Below the pieces are notes generated by a model. It did not search any database. It was given only the letters and a program-made list of their open reading frames with translations, and was not told the DNA's origin. The position numbers were made by a program, and so were the translations under genes. From NCBI GenBank assembly GCA_001600095.1, contig BCIX01000002.1, forward strand, positions 1-64,000: a stretch of 64,000 bases of DNA, written 5' to 3'. Of this stretch, positions 24,061-35,392 are shown piece by piece (within the stretch, counting starts at the first letter, position 1; every line of letters starts with the position of its first letter). Origin of the DNA: Bullera alba. Its lineage: Eukaryota; Basidiomycota; Tremellomycetes; Tremellales; Bulleraceae.

Positions 24061-24948
24061 ATGAGCGACAACAAGCAGTTCTTCGATACCATCACCAAGG
24101 TGAGCCCGCTCGTCCAATAGCGCATGTGCCATCTGCACATTGTGTCGAGCTACACTGACCCCAGATGTCCCTTAGTCCTACGTCGACGTGCCAGTGACCG
24201 AGGAGGGAGTCGACACTGCCTCGTTCTGCGAAGCGAGCGAGAACCTGGTCAAGATCTTCGGACTCTTCGGTAACCCAGCTTTCGTAGTGGTGCAGAATGA
24301 TATCACTGGTAACATTGCTGTGAGTTTATAGTCTGAACCTATGTTCTCTTCCAAGACGCAACATGTTGCGACCGAAGTACCCGAGACTTCGTGAGCAGCT
24401 TGGCTGACCGTTCTGCGCATTGTAGAAAGTCCGAGCGTACCTCGCTTCCAACCCCGAGAAGGGCAAAACTCTCGAGTCGATCCTATCAAACGAGAAGGCT
24501 AGCACACCGAACTTGAAAGAGAGAAAGACCACCGAGGGTCTGATGTGGCTGCTGAGAGGACTGAAGTTCACTGCTTTGGGTTTGAGGAGCAATGTCCAGA
24601 ACCCCTCGGAGGAGCTCAGTGTCAGTTTCACAAAAGGCTACGATGGCAGTTTGAAGAAGCACCACGGAATGATGGTTCGACCGGTCTTCTACGTGAGTAC
24701 TCCCGTGACACTACAGTCGGTCATCGAAATGCACCTGGATCTTTGTCACTTCGGCGTACTGAAAACCAAACTGACCCCTGTCGCAGCTCGCCATGAAAGC
24801 CTGTCCTTACCGAGCCACCTTCTACCCAAAGCTCGGCGCTCCACAAGACGTCGTCATGCAAAAGCTCGAGGAGTGGCTGTCGGCTCTGGAGAAGATCGTC
24901 GCAAAGGAGGAGCAGGTCTACAAGTCGGGAGGCTACGGAGAGATCTAG
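24061..24948 (+). CDS. Glycolipid transfer protein (GLTP fold)
   Basis: Exons 24061-24099, 24176-24319, 24426-24692 and 24787-24948 give 203 residues, close to the size of human GLTP. The glycolipid headgroup site is intact: Asp55, Asn59 and Lys62 in NDITGNIAK, Trp102 in MWLLRGLKF and His141 in LKKHHG. Proteins of this fold move glycosphingolipids between membranes in the cytosol. The start ATG follows the context accaaaATG, and the first exon encodes 13 residues. Nothing unusual in the coding sequence. Confidence 0.93.
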
Positions 24949-25321
24949 GCGGGGAGCTTGAGAAGGCGACGAATTCTTGTGGCTATGTGCGGTCAGGTTT
25001 GATTCCCTCAATACTTGACTCGTTGTATGCATCTACTAGGCATGCAGGTCCACTGAGACATAGCAGAGGTGTTCATGGCATACTAGCAGCTCGAGCACAA
25101 CCATCCTACGGGATGCTGTCTGGAGGGCGGAAGCAAATTTCACCGCGACGCGCGCGTCCGCGATCGTGTCAACAAATCCAGTCGATGTTGATGTTGACTT
25201 CGAAGTTAGTGTACGACCCGATTGCTTTCTACAAACCTGTACTTGGATTCCTTCAGGCCAAGCGCCCGGCTCGAGCGACTTCCGGAGCCGTCGAATACGA
25301 CTCGCGGATCGTCACCTCAAC
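24949..25321. other. Tandem intergenic region GLTP to CND1
   Basis: GLTP 3' flank and CND1 promoter, both plus strand. No gene or RNA signal was found. Confidence 0.5.
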
Positions 25322-28300
25322 ATGAGCGACTTCAACCTCCAAGAGGAGCTCCTCTCGCTAGCTTCAGACCCTTCGCTATATCACATCCCCGCCGAGCTCG
25401 AAGTTCCTCATCTATCGGAGTCTCAGCTGGATGCTCATCTGTCATCCGCAGTTGAGAGTGCAGTAAACGACCCGGACTCGTTGGTCCACACCTCTGCGAC
25501 CACCTTCGATGTATTTCGCTCCATCCTCAAGCATGCAGACTCACCCAGTGTCGGACCGACCATCATGATCAAGACTTTAGATGTGATCACTTCGTCCTTG
25601 ACGAATCATGTCAACGCGGTGATGATCATGACATCCGCTGGGGGATCTGGAGAGGAAGACGCCGATGCGCCACTGATACACAAGACACCGCTGGAGATGT
25701 GGGGATTCCTGTTACAGTGGTTCGTCACTGTAGCTGAGCGAGGGGCAGGCAAGGGAGCTGGAGAAGCCGTCCGAGCACCAGCAAAGGGTAAAGGAAAGAA
25801 GGCGGCTGCCAGTAAATCGACGTCAACATCATTCGTATGGACAGACTACCTCCAGCCTGTGCTCATATCAATGCACAAAGCACTCCGACTACCCACATCC
25901 AGGATATGGCGAGCGACATCAGAGCGAGAATCATTCATATCGTGCTTCGTCAAACCCTCCTACCAGCTTCTCGAGTCGGAAACGCATTTGAAGAACCAGG
26001 AGGTCAAGATGGGTATCTACAAGGTCATCTGTTTATCGGTCAAATTCCACGGTCACTCGTTCGGTGCCCAGACATCCATCATCCAGAATCTCACCTACTT
26101 CGAGCACCTGTCAGAACCCATGGCCGAGCTTTTGGCGATCTTGGAGAAGGAGTTCGATTACCCACAGTTGGCGGAGGAGTGCTTGAGAGATGTCGCAGGG
26201 AAAAGCTTTGCCCACAATGACGCCAAGGGGCCAAGAAGTTTCTCCCGATTTCTTGTTAGACTGGCAGAACTATGTCCTCGGGTGGTCCAGAAACAGATGT
26301 CCCTCCTTCTGGCACATCTGGACAGCGAGGTGAGTTCAGCTTATACCTCCTTCTCTTGCTAGCTGACACGGGATCAGGCACATCCGATGCGAATGGCTCT
26401 CATCGAGGTCATTGGTCTTCTCATCCGGGACATTTCGCTCTCGGATGAAGGAGACGAGGAACAGAAGAAGAAGCAGGTCAAGCGGTTCTTCGAGCTGCTC
26501 ATGGAGAGATACCTAGATCTCAACTCTTGGGTCAGGTGTAAAGTCCTCACAACGCTCATCAAGCTCTGCGAGTGAGTCCAAGCAGAATTAGATGGCTTGC
26601 GGAGAATGTGGCTGACGATCTCCTAGTCTGCCCGCAAAGTTCCCCAAGCAAAGGGCTCAGATCACCGACCTCACGATCCGCACCCTTGAGGATAAGACAT
26701 CCTCTGCCAGGCGATACGCGATCCAGCTTTTGTGCCGGCTGCTCGAGACTCATCCCTTTGGTGCGTTGCACGGGGGTACGCTCAATCTCGAGGAATGGCA
26801 AGATCGATATGACAAGATCGACGAGGAGTTGAAAAAGGTCGACACAATCGAGATGGAGAAAGCCAGGAGAGACGCAGGAATGGAGAGCGAAGAGGATGAA
26901 GGGGATGAGTCGAAGACGCCGGGAGATAAGAGTCTGGTTGAGGGGGACGTTGATGGAGACGCGAAGTCGAGCGAAGAGACCGAAGAAGCGGGGGACGAAT
27001 CTCGTGTGGAGGATGGTGTCGCTGGTGAAGCAGACGAGTCCCAAGCCAAGAAGAAGAAAAAGCCAAGGGTATCAACTGCCGACCTCGCAGCTGTTTCAGC
27101 CGAACAATCGTCTATCGACCCAGCCCTAGTCACTCGTCTTCGTCTAACCAAGAAGTACTACGGCGATGCCCTCAAATTCATTAACCAGATCGAATCGGCC
27201 GTCCCGACTCTGTGTCAGTTGCTCGTCTCAACTACGAAGACCGAGGTCCTCGAATCGATGAAGTTCTTCAGAACGGCCTACGAATACAATATCTCGAGCG
27301 CGGACACCGGAATCAAGACCATGCTCCACCTGATCTGGACCAAGGACAACAATTCGACCACCAGTGCCGGAGAGGAGGGCATGGATGGGAAAGGCGTCAG
27401 AGGGAGTTTGATCGAGGTGTACCGAAGTCTCTATTTCGACGTCGTGCCGGAGCTTTCCCCAAAACAGCAGGTCAGCAGGATCACCAAGAACATGATAGAG
27501 AGGACCTATGGTGCCACCCTGGCTGAGTTGACCTCGCTGGAGGAGTTGATGAGGACGATGATGGTCGATGGTGCGGTGCATCCAGACGTCATCAACAAGC
27601 TCTGGCAGGTGTACGGTAAGTGAAATGTCTCTCGACCACTCCATATGCTGATCGTGGCGTGATGTAGGAACCGAGCAGGAGATTCCAAAGGCGCAGAGAC
27701 AAGGGGCCATCATCATCCTTGGAATGCTAGCCGTGGCTAGGCGTGATGTGGTCACGGAGCACGTGGACTCGCTACTTCGTGTAGGACTGGGACCGCTGGG
27801 AATGGTGAGTAAATGCCAAACACAGCTACCAGATACCTCAAGGACTTGGTATGGACAGCTGAACGGTCCTGATAGAACGACCTCGCTCTCGCAAGGTATA
27901 CCTGTATCGCGCTGCAGCGTCTCGGCGGAAGTGCAAAGAAGGTCAAAGGTGAGCCCGGGATGCAATAGCGAAAGAAGCAGTAGTGACCGAGATTTTGCAG
28001 GATCGCTCACCGACAAGACGATGAGACTGCCCATGGAGTCTCCCATCTTCTCGAAGCTTCAAGATATCATCCAAAACGCTCCTCGTTCGCCTCAGTGGTA
28101 AGTCCTAGTGATGACTGGAGAGACTGTAGCCGACTCCGGCATACAGGTTCGGTATGGCGGAACAAGCGATCAACACGATATACTTGCTCGGCGAACAGCC
28201 CGACTCGCTCTGCAGCAACATCATCAAGAACCTCACGGCAAATGTGTTCTCGGCGCCTTCGTCCTCTACCGCTCCACCACCTGACTTTGGCGACTCTCAA

Positions 28301-30181
28301 CCTGAGCAAGAGCAAGAGGAGGAGCCGGCCTCGACGCCCGTTCCGCCCACACCCGCTCGAGATATAGACATGTCCGCTCCGACGCCTCGCAAGGCGACAA
28401 TGTCGAGATCGTCATCTTCAGCGTCTCTCAAAGAGGACACATCCGGCTCGTTCCCCCTCGCCCAGCTAGTCTTCACTGTGGGCCACGTTGCAATCAAGCA
28501 CATCGTCTACCTCGAACTTGTGGAGAGAGAGTTCAAGCGCAGAAAGGACGAAAAGGCCAAGCGTGAGCGAAACTCGACCCGTTTGCTCGATGCGATCACG
28601 CTGACTCGATATGCAGAGAAAGCCGCCGAAGCAGCCGCAGTCGAGAAGGATGGAAATGATCTCGACGCAGTTGCTGGCAATGCGGAAGATGACGTGGGCG
28701 AGCTGATCGCGAGTATCAAAGAGAAGGAGCTGCTCTATGGGGATCGATCACTCCTGGCGGTGTATGGACCGATGATCGCGAGCATCTCGGCAAGTCCGAA
28801 GCGTTACAGGGTGGGTACAGATCACGCGGAGGTGGTGTCGGTCGCTGAGCTTTGCCTGCAGTCCCCTCAGTTGCGCCAAGCGGCAGTACTAGCGTTAACC
28901 AAGTTGATGTGTGTCAGCGCGCAGTTCTGCGAGAGTCATCTTCTCCTCCTGTTCAAGATCCTGGAAACGAGTAGGGACCCTATCGTCAGGAGCAACATTG
29001 TCATTGCACTTGGTGACATCGCCGTCTGCTTTGGTGCTGTGATCGATGACGTGAGTATAGTGTTGGTAAGAGCTGGATGCCTGTCTGACGATTGCAGAAC
29101 TCGGGCCATTTGTACAAAGGTCTTTCCGACCCAGATCTCATCGTCAAGAAGAACACCCTGATGGTGCTCACGCACTTGGTGCTGGGCGGACGAATCAAAG
29201 TCAAAGGTCAACTCGGAGAAATCGCCAAATGCCTCGAAGACCCGGACCAGCGGATATCGGATCTGGCCAAACTGTTCTTCACCGAGCTCTCGACCAAGGA
29301 CAATGTGCTGTACAATAACTTGCAAGATGTCATCTCGCACCTGTCCATTGGCGACCATGCGGTGGATGAGGAGACGTTTGAGAGGACCATGAGGTTCATC
29401 TTTACGTTTATCGAAAAGGAGAAACAGGCCGAGACGATTGTGGAGAAGTTGTGTCAGCGGTTCAGGCTGGCTACAGAGGAGAGACAGTGGCGGGACATCT
29501 CGTTCTGTCTATCCCTGCTTCCGTTCAAATCCGAGCGTTCGATGAAGAAGCTGATCGAGGGGTGAGTAAACGCCTGTCAGAAGGATTCGTTGCTGATCAG
29601 GCCGCTTAGCCTGCCGTTCTACCAAGACAAGCTGCACGAGCCGACTCTCTACGCCCGATTCCAGGAAATCCTCAGCAAGGTCAGTCAGCTCCTTGACTGC
29701 TGATCCTTTCGTGTAAGCTGACTTCTGATTAGGCTCGGGCGAACAAGAGCCCGAACAAGCCGGAAACGGAGTTGAACGAGTTCGAAGCGGTGAGTTCCCG
29801 GCGCCCTCCCCGTCCAGGTTCATCACTGACTTGAAGTAGATTCTTGCCGAGCATCAGGCCAAGGGCCTCGAAGAGCAGGCTCTCGAGGCGGACGTCTTGA
29901 GGAAGACGAAAGCCGCTAAGAGGAAAGCTGCCAAGAGACCCACAGCCCGAGCGACGGGGACAGCAGAGCCGGAGGAAACGAGGCGGAGCGTCATTGATTC
30001 CGATGACGATACACGGGGGACGAGGCAAAAGCGGTCAGTGGCAACAAAAGCCGTGAAGAAGGCTCCCCCAAAGCGAGGTGAGTCATACAAAGGATGCGTG
30101 GGAGCAGAGACTGACGGTGGAGTAGCCACGCGGAAGAAGGTGGTAGCGGAAAGCGATGAGGATGATGATTTCGATGGTTGA
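25322..30181 (+). CDS. CND1: Condensin complex subunit 1 (Cnd1/Ycs4/CAP-D2)
   Basis: Twelve exons (25322-26329, 26378-26571, 26627-27615, 27668-27804, 27876-27948, 28001-28097, 28147-29050, 29098-29561, 29610-29679, 29733-29789, 29840-30077, 30126-30181) give 1428 residues, the usual size. The protein is helical HEAT-repeat material throughout. Family segments include HPMRMALIEVIGLLIRDI, LNSWVRCKVLTTLIKLCDLP, RRYAIQLLCRLLETHPF, the C-terminal SDPDLIVKKNTLMVLTHLVL and RISDLAKLFFTELS. An acidic insert lies around residues 520-590. The C-terminus is basic then acidic, with KR-rich stretches likely to act as nuclear localisation signals. It forms part of condensin, which compacts mitotic chromosomes together with SMC2/SMC4. 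Confidence 0.94.
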
Positions 30182-30493
30182 GGCATGGGTTTTGGGTGTT
30201 CATAGAGCGAATCTTGACTTGCTGTCTGTCCATGTACAACACTTATAGCACACGGAACGTTCCTGAGGCTACCGCTTCGCAGTTCGGCGCGGACAGCGTA
30301 TGTTCAGCAGCCACCCTAATCGTTATCGATCTCTCTCGGTCATATGCCTGAGCTGAAAGTTGAGACGAGGTGAATTTGCTTCCGCCACTCTGTTGCGTTT
30401 CAGATCAAGTTGCTTGAGGTGCTGGAATTTTGACTCTCCACCAACTTTCTGCAACTGTACTGCCGCACCGACAGGATCGCTTGGAGCAGAAGG
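30182..30493. other. Tandem intergenic region CND1 to POP3-like
   Basis: 3' flank of CND1 and promoter of the next plus-strand gene. Nothing else recognised. Confidence 0.5.
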
Positions 30494-32242
30494 ATGAGCG
30501 CTCCTGCCAAGGCAGCCAAGGTCTCAGCCGTCAAAGTCGCCCAGAAACCTCCGGGCCAGACTAAGAAACAAGCCGCTGCTGTGACAGAGAAGTCGGATTC
30601 GGGTCGTATGGACAAGGAGATCGTCAAAGCAGTATTAGCATCGCCGCTAACGGTCCCATGGTGCGTCAACTCTCGGACCGGGTGCCGTGATGGGATGGCG
30701 GTTGACAGTTGCTTTAGGCCGAATATACCGAGACATCTGCAATTCTCGGTCTTGCAGACGATCCCACAGTTGGTCCCAGAGAATGTGGCCCCCTACCATG
30801 TCAGCAGGCAGCGGTGCCAGAAGCAGGCTTCGAGGCGCAAGCAGAAGGACAGGAGGAAGGCGCAAGCCAATGCGAAGACCACGTCAGGGGTCGGTGGAAC
30901 AGGTGTGAATGGAGAGAAGGCAACGATCAACGAGGCGTCGAAGATGGAGGACCGAGAGATTTCAGCTGCGAAGACCTCGACTGGGCCTGGAGGAGATCAG
31001 AAAGGAGCCAGGAAGCGAGCATCCGCACCACCGATTGCAGCTCGTCCAGCGAAGAAGGCCAGGAAGGACGCCTCAGAGGATACTACGTCGAAAAATCCAC
31101 AACTCACCACGCCGGAGATCCTGCAGCACTTGGTGATTGGCACCAACGAAACGATCAAGGAGCTCGAGAGGAACATAGACGAGTTGAAATTGCGCCTCAT
31201 GATGATCGCGGATAGACTGAACGAGACGCAGAACAAGGGCAAGCAGAAGAGGGCAGCACCGCGACCGGAAGATCTGCTGCCGACAGCACCATTATCACCG
31301 TCCTCATCGTCCTCACCCTCACCGCCTCCTTCTCCCCAACAGATTCATCAGGCACTCCCTGATCCTCCTGGACGTGGTGCACAAGACTCGTCAGCAAGAG
31401 GGGTCTCGGCGCATTTGGCCAAACCGAAACTATCGCCAATAGGCTGGATCCTGATCCCTCTACCGTCGATATCGCCTCAAAGTATAGTCTCTCCCATACC
31501 GCAGTACTGCGCGACGTACAACTCGCTCCTATATCAGTGGCTTCAATTGAAAAAGGTGGCGGAGAAACGGATACCGCAAACCCAATTGGCGGATGTTCTG
31601 GGGGAGTCCAGGGATGAGATCAGGGTGGTGCCGCTGGGCAAAGTGGAGCTGGAAATGAGTCAGATGATTGGATTAAGAAGGGTCGCGTGTCTATCCATCA
31701 GGGTGAGTGGACGGATAGTCAGATTGCGATAGAGATGAAGCGCTGATCTTGACTTGTATTGGCAGACATCTCATCCCCTGCAAGTGAAGTTGCACGAAAT
31801 GCTGCCCAAATCAATCCTTCATCCACCTCGGCACAGCTTGACACTGCCTTTCCCCACTGCTGAACTGAAGGTCCACACAGGGAACAGCAGTGCAAAACCA
31901 CCGGGACCACCAGTAGCCAAAATTCCAACGAAAAAAGCAAACAAGTCAGCCAATCCACCGCCTGCAGTCACAAACGGCGAGCCTGTCTCGAAAGTAGCGC
32001 CTGCTGTCCCATTGCCTCATGTCCACTATGCCCCATTGACAATCAAAGGTATCACGACCACGACGCCCGCGGACGCCGCGTCCAAGAAGCAGAAACGGCT
32101 GGACGAAGTGCGTAAGCGCCGCATCGAGACAAAAGAGAAGAAGAAAGAGGCGAGACGGGTGTTGTTGAAGAAAGGGCTCAAGGGGTTGGGTGATAAAGCC
32201 CGCAGAGCAAAGTTAGTCCGCAGACAGCCAAAATCTAGCTAG
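30494..32242 (+). CDS. Probable RNase P/MRP protein subunit, Pop3-like
   Basis: Exons 30494-30660, 30718-31702 and 31766-32242 give 542 residues. The N-terminal LTVPWPNIPRHLQFSVLQ, the later ILQHLVIGTNETIKELE and the strand-like VVPLGKVELEMSQMIGLRRV follow the order expected of the L7Ae-like Pop3/Rpp38 group, but separated by long basic and Ser/Pro-rich linkers. The C-terminus is strongly basic (KKQKRLDEVRKRRIETKEKK), fitting an RNA-binding nucleolar protein. Pop3 is a subunit of RNase P and RNase MRP, which process tRNA and rRNA precursors. The assignment rests on these motifs only. The first intron (57 nt) has a GTGCGT donor, is a multiple of three and contains no stop. Confidence 0.55.
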
Positions 32243-32599
32243 GTGTATGCAAACATATCAAGGTACCGCGGTCCACCGTACAGGACAAAATGCGGAAAGG
32301 ACGGGAAAGGCAATATGCCGCTGAGGCTGAGGCAAATCTTTGCGACTGACTAGTTGAGCGAGAGGTGCCTCGCAACCATTCCAGTCACATTCAGGCCTCG
32401 GGTCGGCGAGCCACTTATTCTCTCGCGACCATGCAACCGGTGTCCCTCGCCTCGTCGAGGATGGGGGCTCTCCACATATATACCCCCCGTCACCTTCTCT
32501 TCTTCTCACCCCCCCTCAACCGCCTGCTTCTCACATTGAAACACCGAGCATCAACTCGTACCATTTCCACGCGCTCTAATCTCCATCCCTACTACCAGC
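32243..32599. other. Tandem intergenic region
   Basis: 3' flank of the POP3-like gene and promoter of the four-helix membrane protein. A cacatatatac stretch near 32474-32484 could be a TATA element about 120 bp before the ATG. No other signal. Confidence 0.4.
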
Positions 32600-33155
32600 A
32601 TGGCGTCCTCTGCTTCCATTGCTTCCTCCCTAGACATCGAGAAAGATCATACGCATCATCACGCGGCCCCTGTCGTCAAGACCCTCGGCCTGGTCGACAA
32701 AGCCGTCCGCTCTGGGCAATACATCCTCTCTACTGTCGCATTGGCCGTCATTGCCATGGCGCTCGATAGGAGCTTGACCAGCAAGAAGTTCTTCGCAGAC
32801 GAGATCCTCGCCGTCATCGCCGTGAGCCCTAGACTCCCATCGCCAGACATGTGTATTGAGAGCTGATGTTGTCATTTAGGTAACTCTCGGGCATATCGTC
32901 CTCCTCTTCGGCTTACTCAGCGCCCACAACAAGCGAACCGCCATGCTCAAAGGTCTCGATGGACTCTGCGCGCTTTTGCTTACGGCCGCGACGATCCTTT
33001 CGGTCGTGTACCAAGCCAAAGGGATCGCCACTTGTCAAGGTCCCGCCTTCATCGGCGTATTCGACAACCTCCGTGCTTGTCGAAAGATGACGGGTGCGAC
33101 GGTCTTGCTCGCTCTTGACGCGGCGATGTTCGCCATCTCGGCCATCAGGGCCTGA
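32600..33155 (+). CDS. Small four-helix integral membrane protein
   Basis: Exons 32600-32821 and 32880-33155 give 165 residues. After a soluble, His-rich N-terminus of about 35 residues there are four hydrophobic segments: YILSTVALAVIAMAL (about 40-55), ILAVIAVTLGHIVLLFGLL (about 69-87), LLLTAATILSVVY (about 105-117) and VLLALDAAMFAISAIRA at the end. The plan resembles MARVEL-like fungal membrane proteins, which sit in the plasma membrane or endomembranes. Family membership is a guess from topology; I recognise no specific motif. The start has a good context (accagcATGG). Confidence 0.7.
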
Positions 33156-33437
33156 GTAGTGGTCCGCTTTGACCGAGTGATGGACGGGGGGATGTGATTA
33201 GCTCAATGATCAGATAGGTGTTGGCGAAGACTGTTGAGGAGGAGTAGGGAGATAAACGGCGCGAGAATGGGATGGCTGTGGATCATACTTGTACATACAT
33301 AGGGTGGCTTCGTATGCAATGTGTATTGACGCTTGCCTAGACCACTGGTGGACTGCTGGCAATTTGCTGTTTGTCCATGTCCAGGCCGTCATTGAGTCTG
33401 GAATCAACGGGGTCCTGGTGGACCCCTGTCGCCTTAC

Positions 33438-34942
33438 TTATGTCACTGTGGCGAGCAATACCCGCTCCTCCGAGACATTACACACCTCCACCAGCTCTAT
33501 CCTGCTTGGACTCGACGACACCGTCATGACGCAGCTCGTGCCAACGAACGTGGTCCCTAAGGCCACCGTGTCAGCCAGGACATTCGCTCAAGCGCCGAGC
33601 TAAGCATCTACTGACCTTCCTCCAACCCGACCCGATTGCAAGCCACAAAGACCACTTCCTTGCCCAGCCTCGGTTCAGCTCGTTCTGTCATTGTCGTCTC
33701 ATATCCCGGCGTCGGGTCGTGAAGTGGGGTGAGCCTTGCGGCCCAGTAATTCAGATTGCTTTCGGAGGGCGCTTCGGGGTCGACGGGTGATTCCTCCGAT
33801 GGCGGTTCTGATGGTGGCTGCAGCCAGTTCATCCTGGAAATCGTCAGACCGGGTAACTTTCTGCGCTGGTGGTTGATCTAGAAGGAGGCTTGACTCACGG
33901 GACGACAAGTGTGTCGACAGAATTGTCCCGACAGTACGAGGCCAGCTCGAATGCGTCCCAAGGTGCTGAGAGTCGCAGATTCAGACAGGATAACAATATT
34001 GACATCCGAGCTACTTACCGACAAAGTCCTTTGGGTTCATGTCTGAAAAGTTTCGATCAGCTGATGGAGTCCGACCTGCTACGCAGCTCCTCACCCATAC
34101 AGATCCCCAAAGCCGTCCTGCCTATTGGCTCCGGCAGGTCAAAGTGCATGAACCCGTCGCCTGCGATCTGTCAGCTTCTCTTCTAGGATCACCTACTCAG
34201 AAAGCTGCGACCGGCTCACCCTCTCTGGCCCACGTCTTGTCCGTGTCGAACCTAAAGGTCTTTCTGTAGTTTCCAACTACTTGACCATCCGGTCCTACTA
34301 CCACTGCCGAGTTATATCCCACTCCAAGACCCTCTGCTTCTACCTCCTTGGTCGAATTCCGCCTCTCCCGGACTCCTTCACCTCCCGCCTGTGCCGACAA
34401 CAATGTGTTGCTTGTCGACGAGGACGACGCTATGTTGTCATTCTCGTCCTTGTCTGAGGAATCTGGCTCTATCGCCTCAGGATATCCTGCAACAACGTGG
34501 CATTTCAGCCTCGTTGCCAGAGCTCTGGCCAAGAGGGACGTGGGTCCGATACGCGGTTGCTCGAGGTATGGCAATATCGTAGTCGCCGAGGGGAACATGT
34601 ACCCCGAGAGGCACATCTCCGGCAGGACCAGCAAGTCCACAGAGCCCGGACGTAGACTACAGACCATCTCCCCATCAGTATCATGGATATATAGGTGAGC
34701 TCATTGGCCAAGAACCCGACGCACCTAGCAGTCATGCTTTGCACCTTTTCCGCATTCTCCTTGACTTTCCCTAACTACTGAACAGCATCAGCAACGTGAA
34801 GTTGACCACTATTGAACTCCTAAAGTTCGCGAGTAGCACACACCTTGACGTCGTATTGGACGCATGCTACTCTGAGCGGCTGTCGGCGATACAGAGGCGC
34901 AGGGGATGACGGCCTAGAGGGCGGTGAGACCGGTGTGGACAT
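33438..34942 (-). CDS. NTA1: Protein N-terminal amidase Nta1
   Basis: Exons 33438-33556, 33616-33833, 33899-33965, 34019-34042, 34095-34160, 34220-34656, 34725-34774 and 34844-34942 (minus) give 359 residues. It is a carbon-nitrogen hydrolase with the complete Glu-Lys-Cys triad: Glu63 in LVLPEMCLSGY, Lys in GNYRKTF and Cys in ALGICMDMNP. The order LRVACVQYDVK, YNSAVVVGPDG, APWDAFELASYCRDN, VPMNWLQP and ACNRVGLEEGTTFVG matches yeast Nta1. Nta1 deamidates N-terminal Asn and Gln to Asp and Glu, feeding proteins into the Arg/N-degron pathway. One exon (34019-34042) is only 24 nt. The last exon is recognised by the family-typical continuation GTTFVGTSC after the final intron. Confidence 0.92.
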
Positions 34943-35392
34943 TGTGAAACTGAACGGAGGGGTCTTTGAGCTCTTGCTCCAGAAGAGCTTGCTGACGCGG
35001 CCGAGAATGATGTCGGTGGGTTAGGTCTGTATTTAGCTGTGTGTATCAAGCTGTGTCAATGGCTACGTCAGGCAGAGCTGCGCGGTAGATGATCCAGTCG
35101 GATGAGATGAGCTTAGAGTTGGCTTGGAGCTGAAACATTGAATTGCGGTGGAGTTGCTGCGATGAAACGCGTCATCCAAACCCGGTTCCTGACCGGCGGG
35201 TCTTTTGATCTGCAGTTACGACTGCTCACGACGGTGTTGCACACGACTATGATTACATCCCAACATGTATCCACAGGCCTCCGACATTGTTAACTGATAC
35301 AAATCAAACGAGTAAGTAATGGTATAGAAAAACTCCGTGAAGACCTGAATCTCCACTTCTTGCGTCGCCTCATGATGGTCCGCTCGGCGCCG
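34943..35392. other. NTA1 promoter / transcription factor 3' flank
   Basis: Both neighbours are minus strand. It holds the NTA1 promoter and the 3' end of the C2H2 gene. No coding signal. Confidence 0.5.

Noticed and set aside
24995..25015. tRNA B-box-like ggtttgattcc
   Set aside because: No matching A box or cloverleaf arms at the right distance.
27228..28046. 272-residue minus-strand frame
   Set aside because: Antisense to CND1 exons and introns, no family features.
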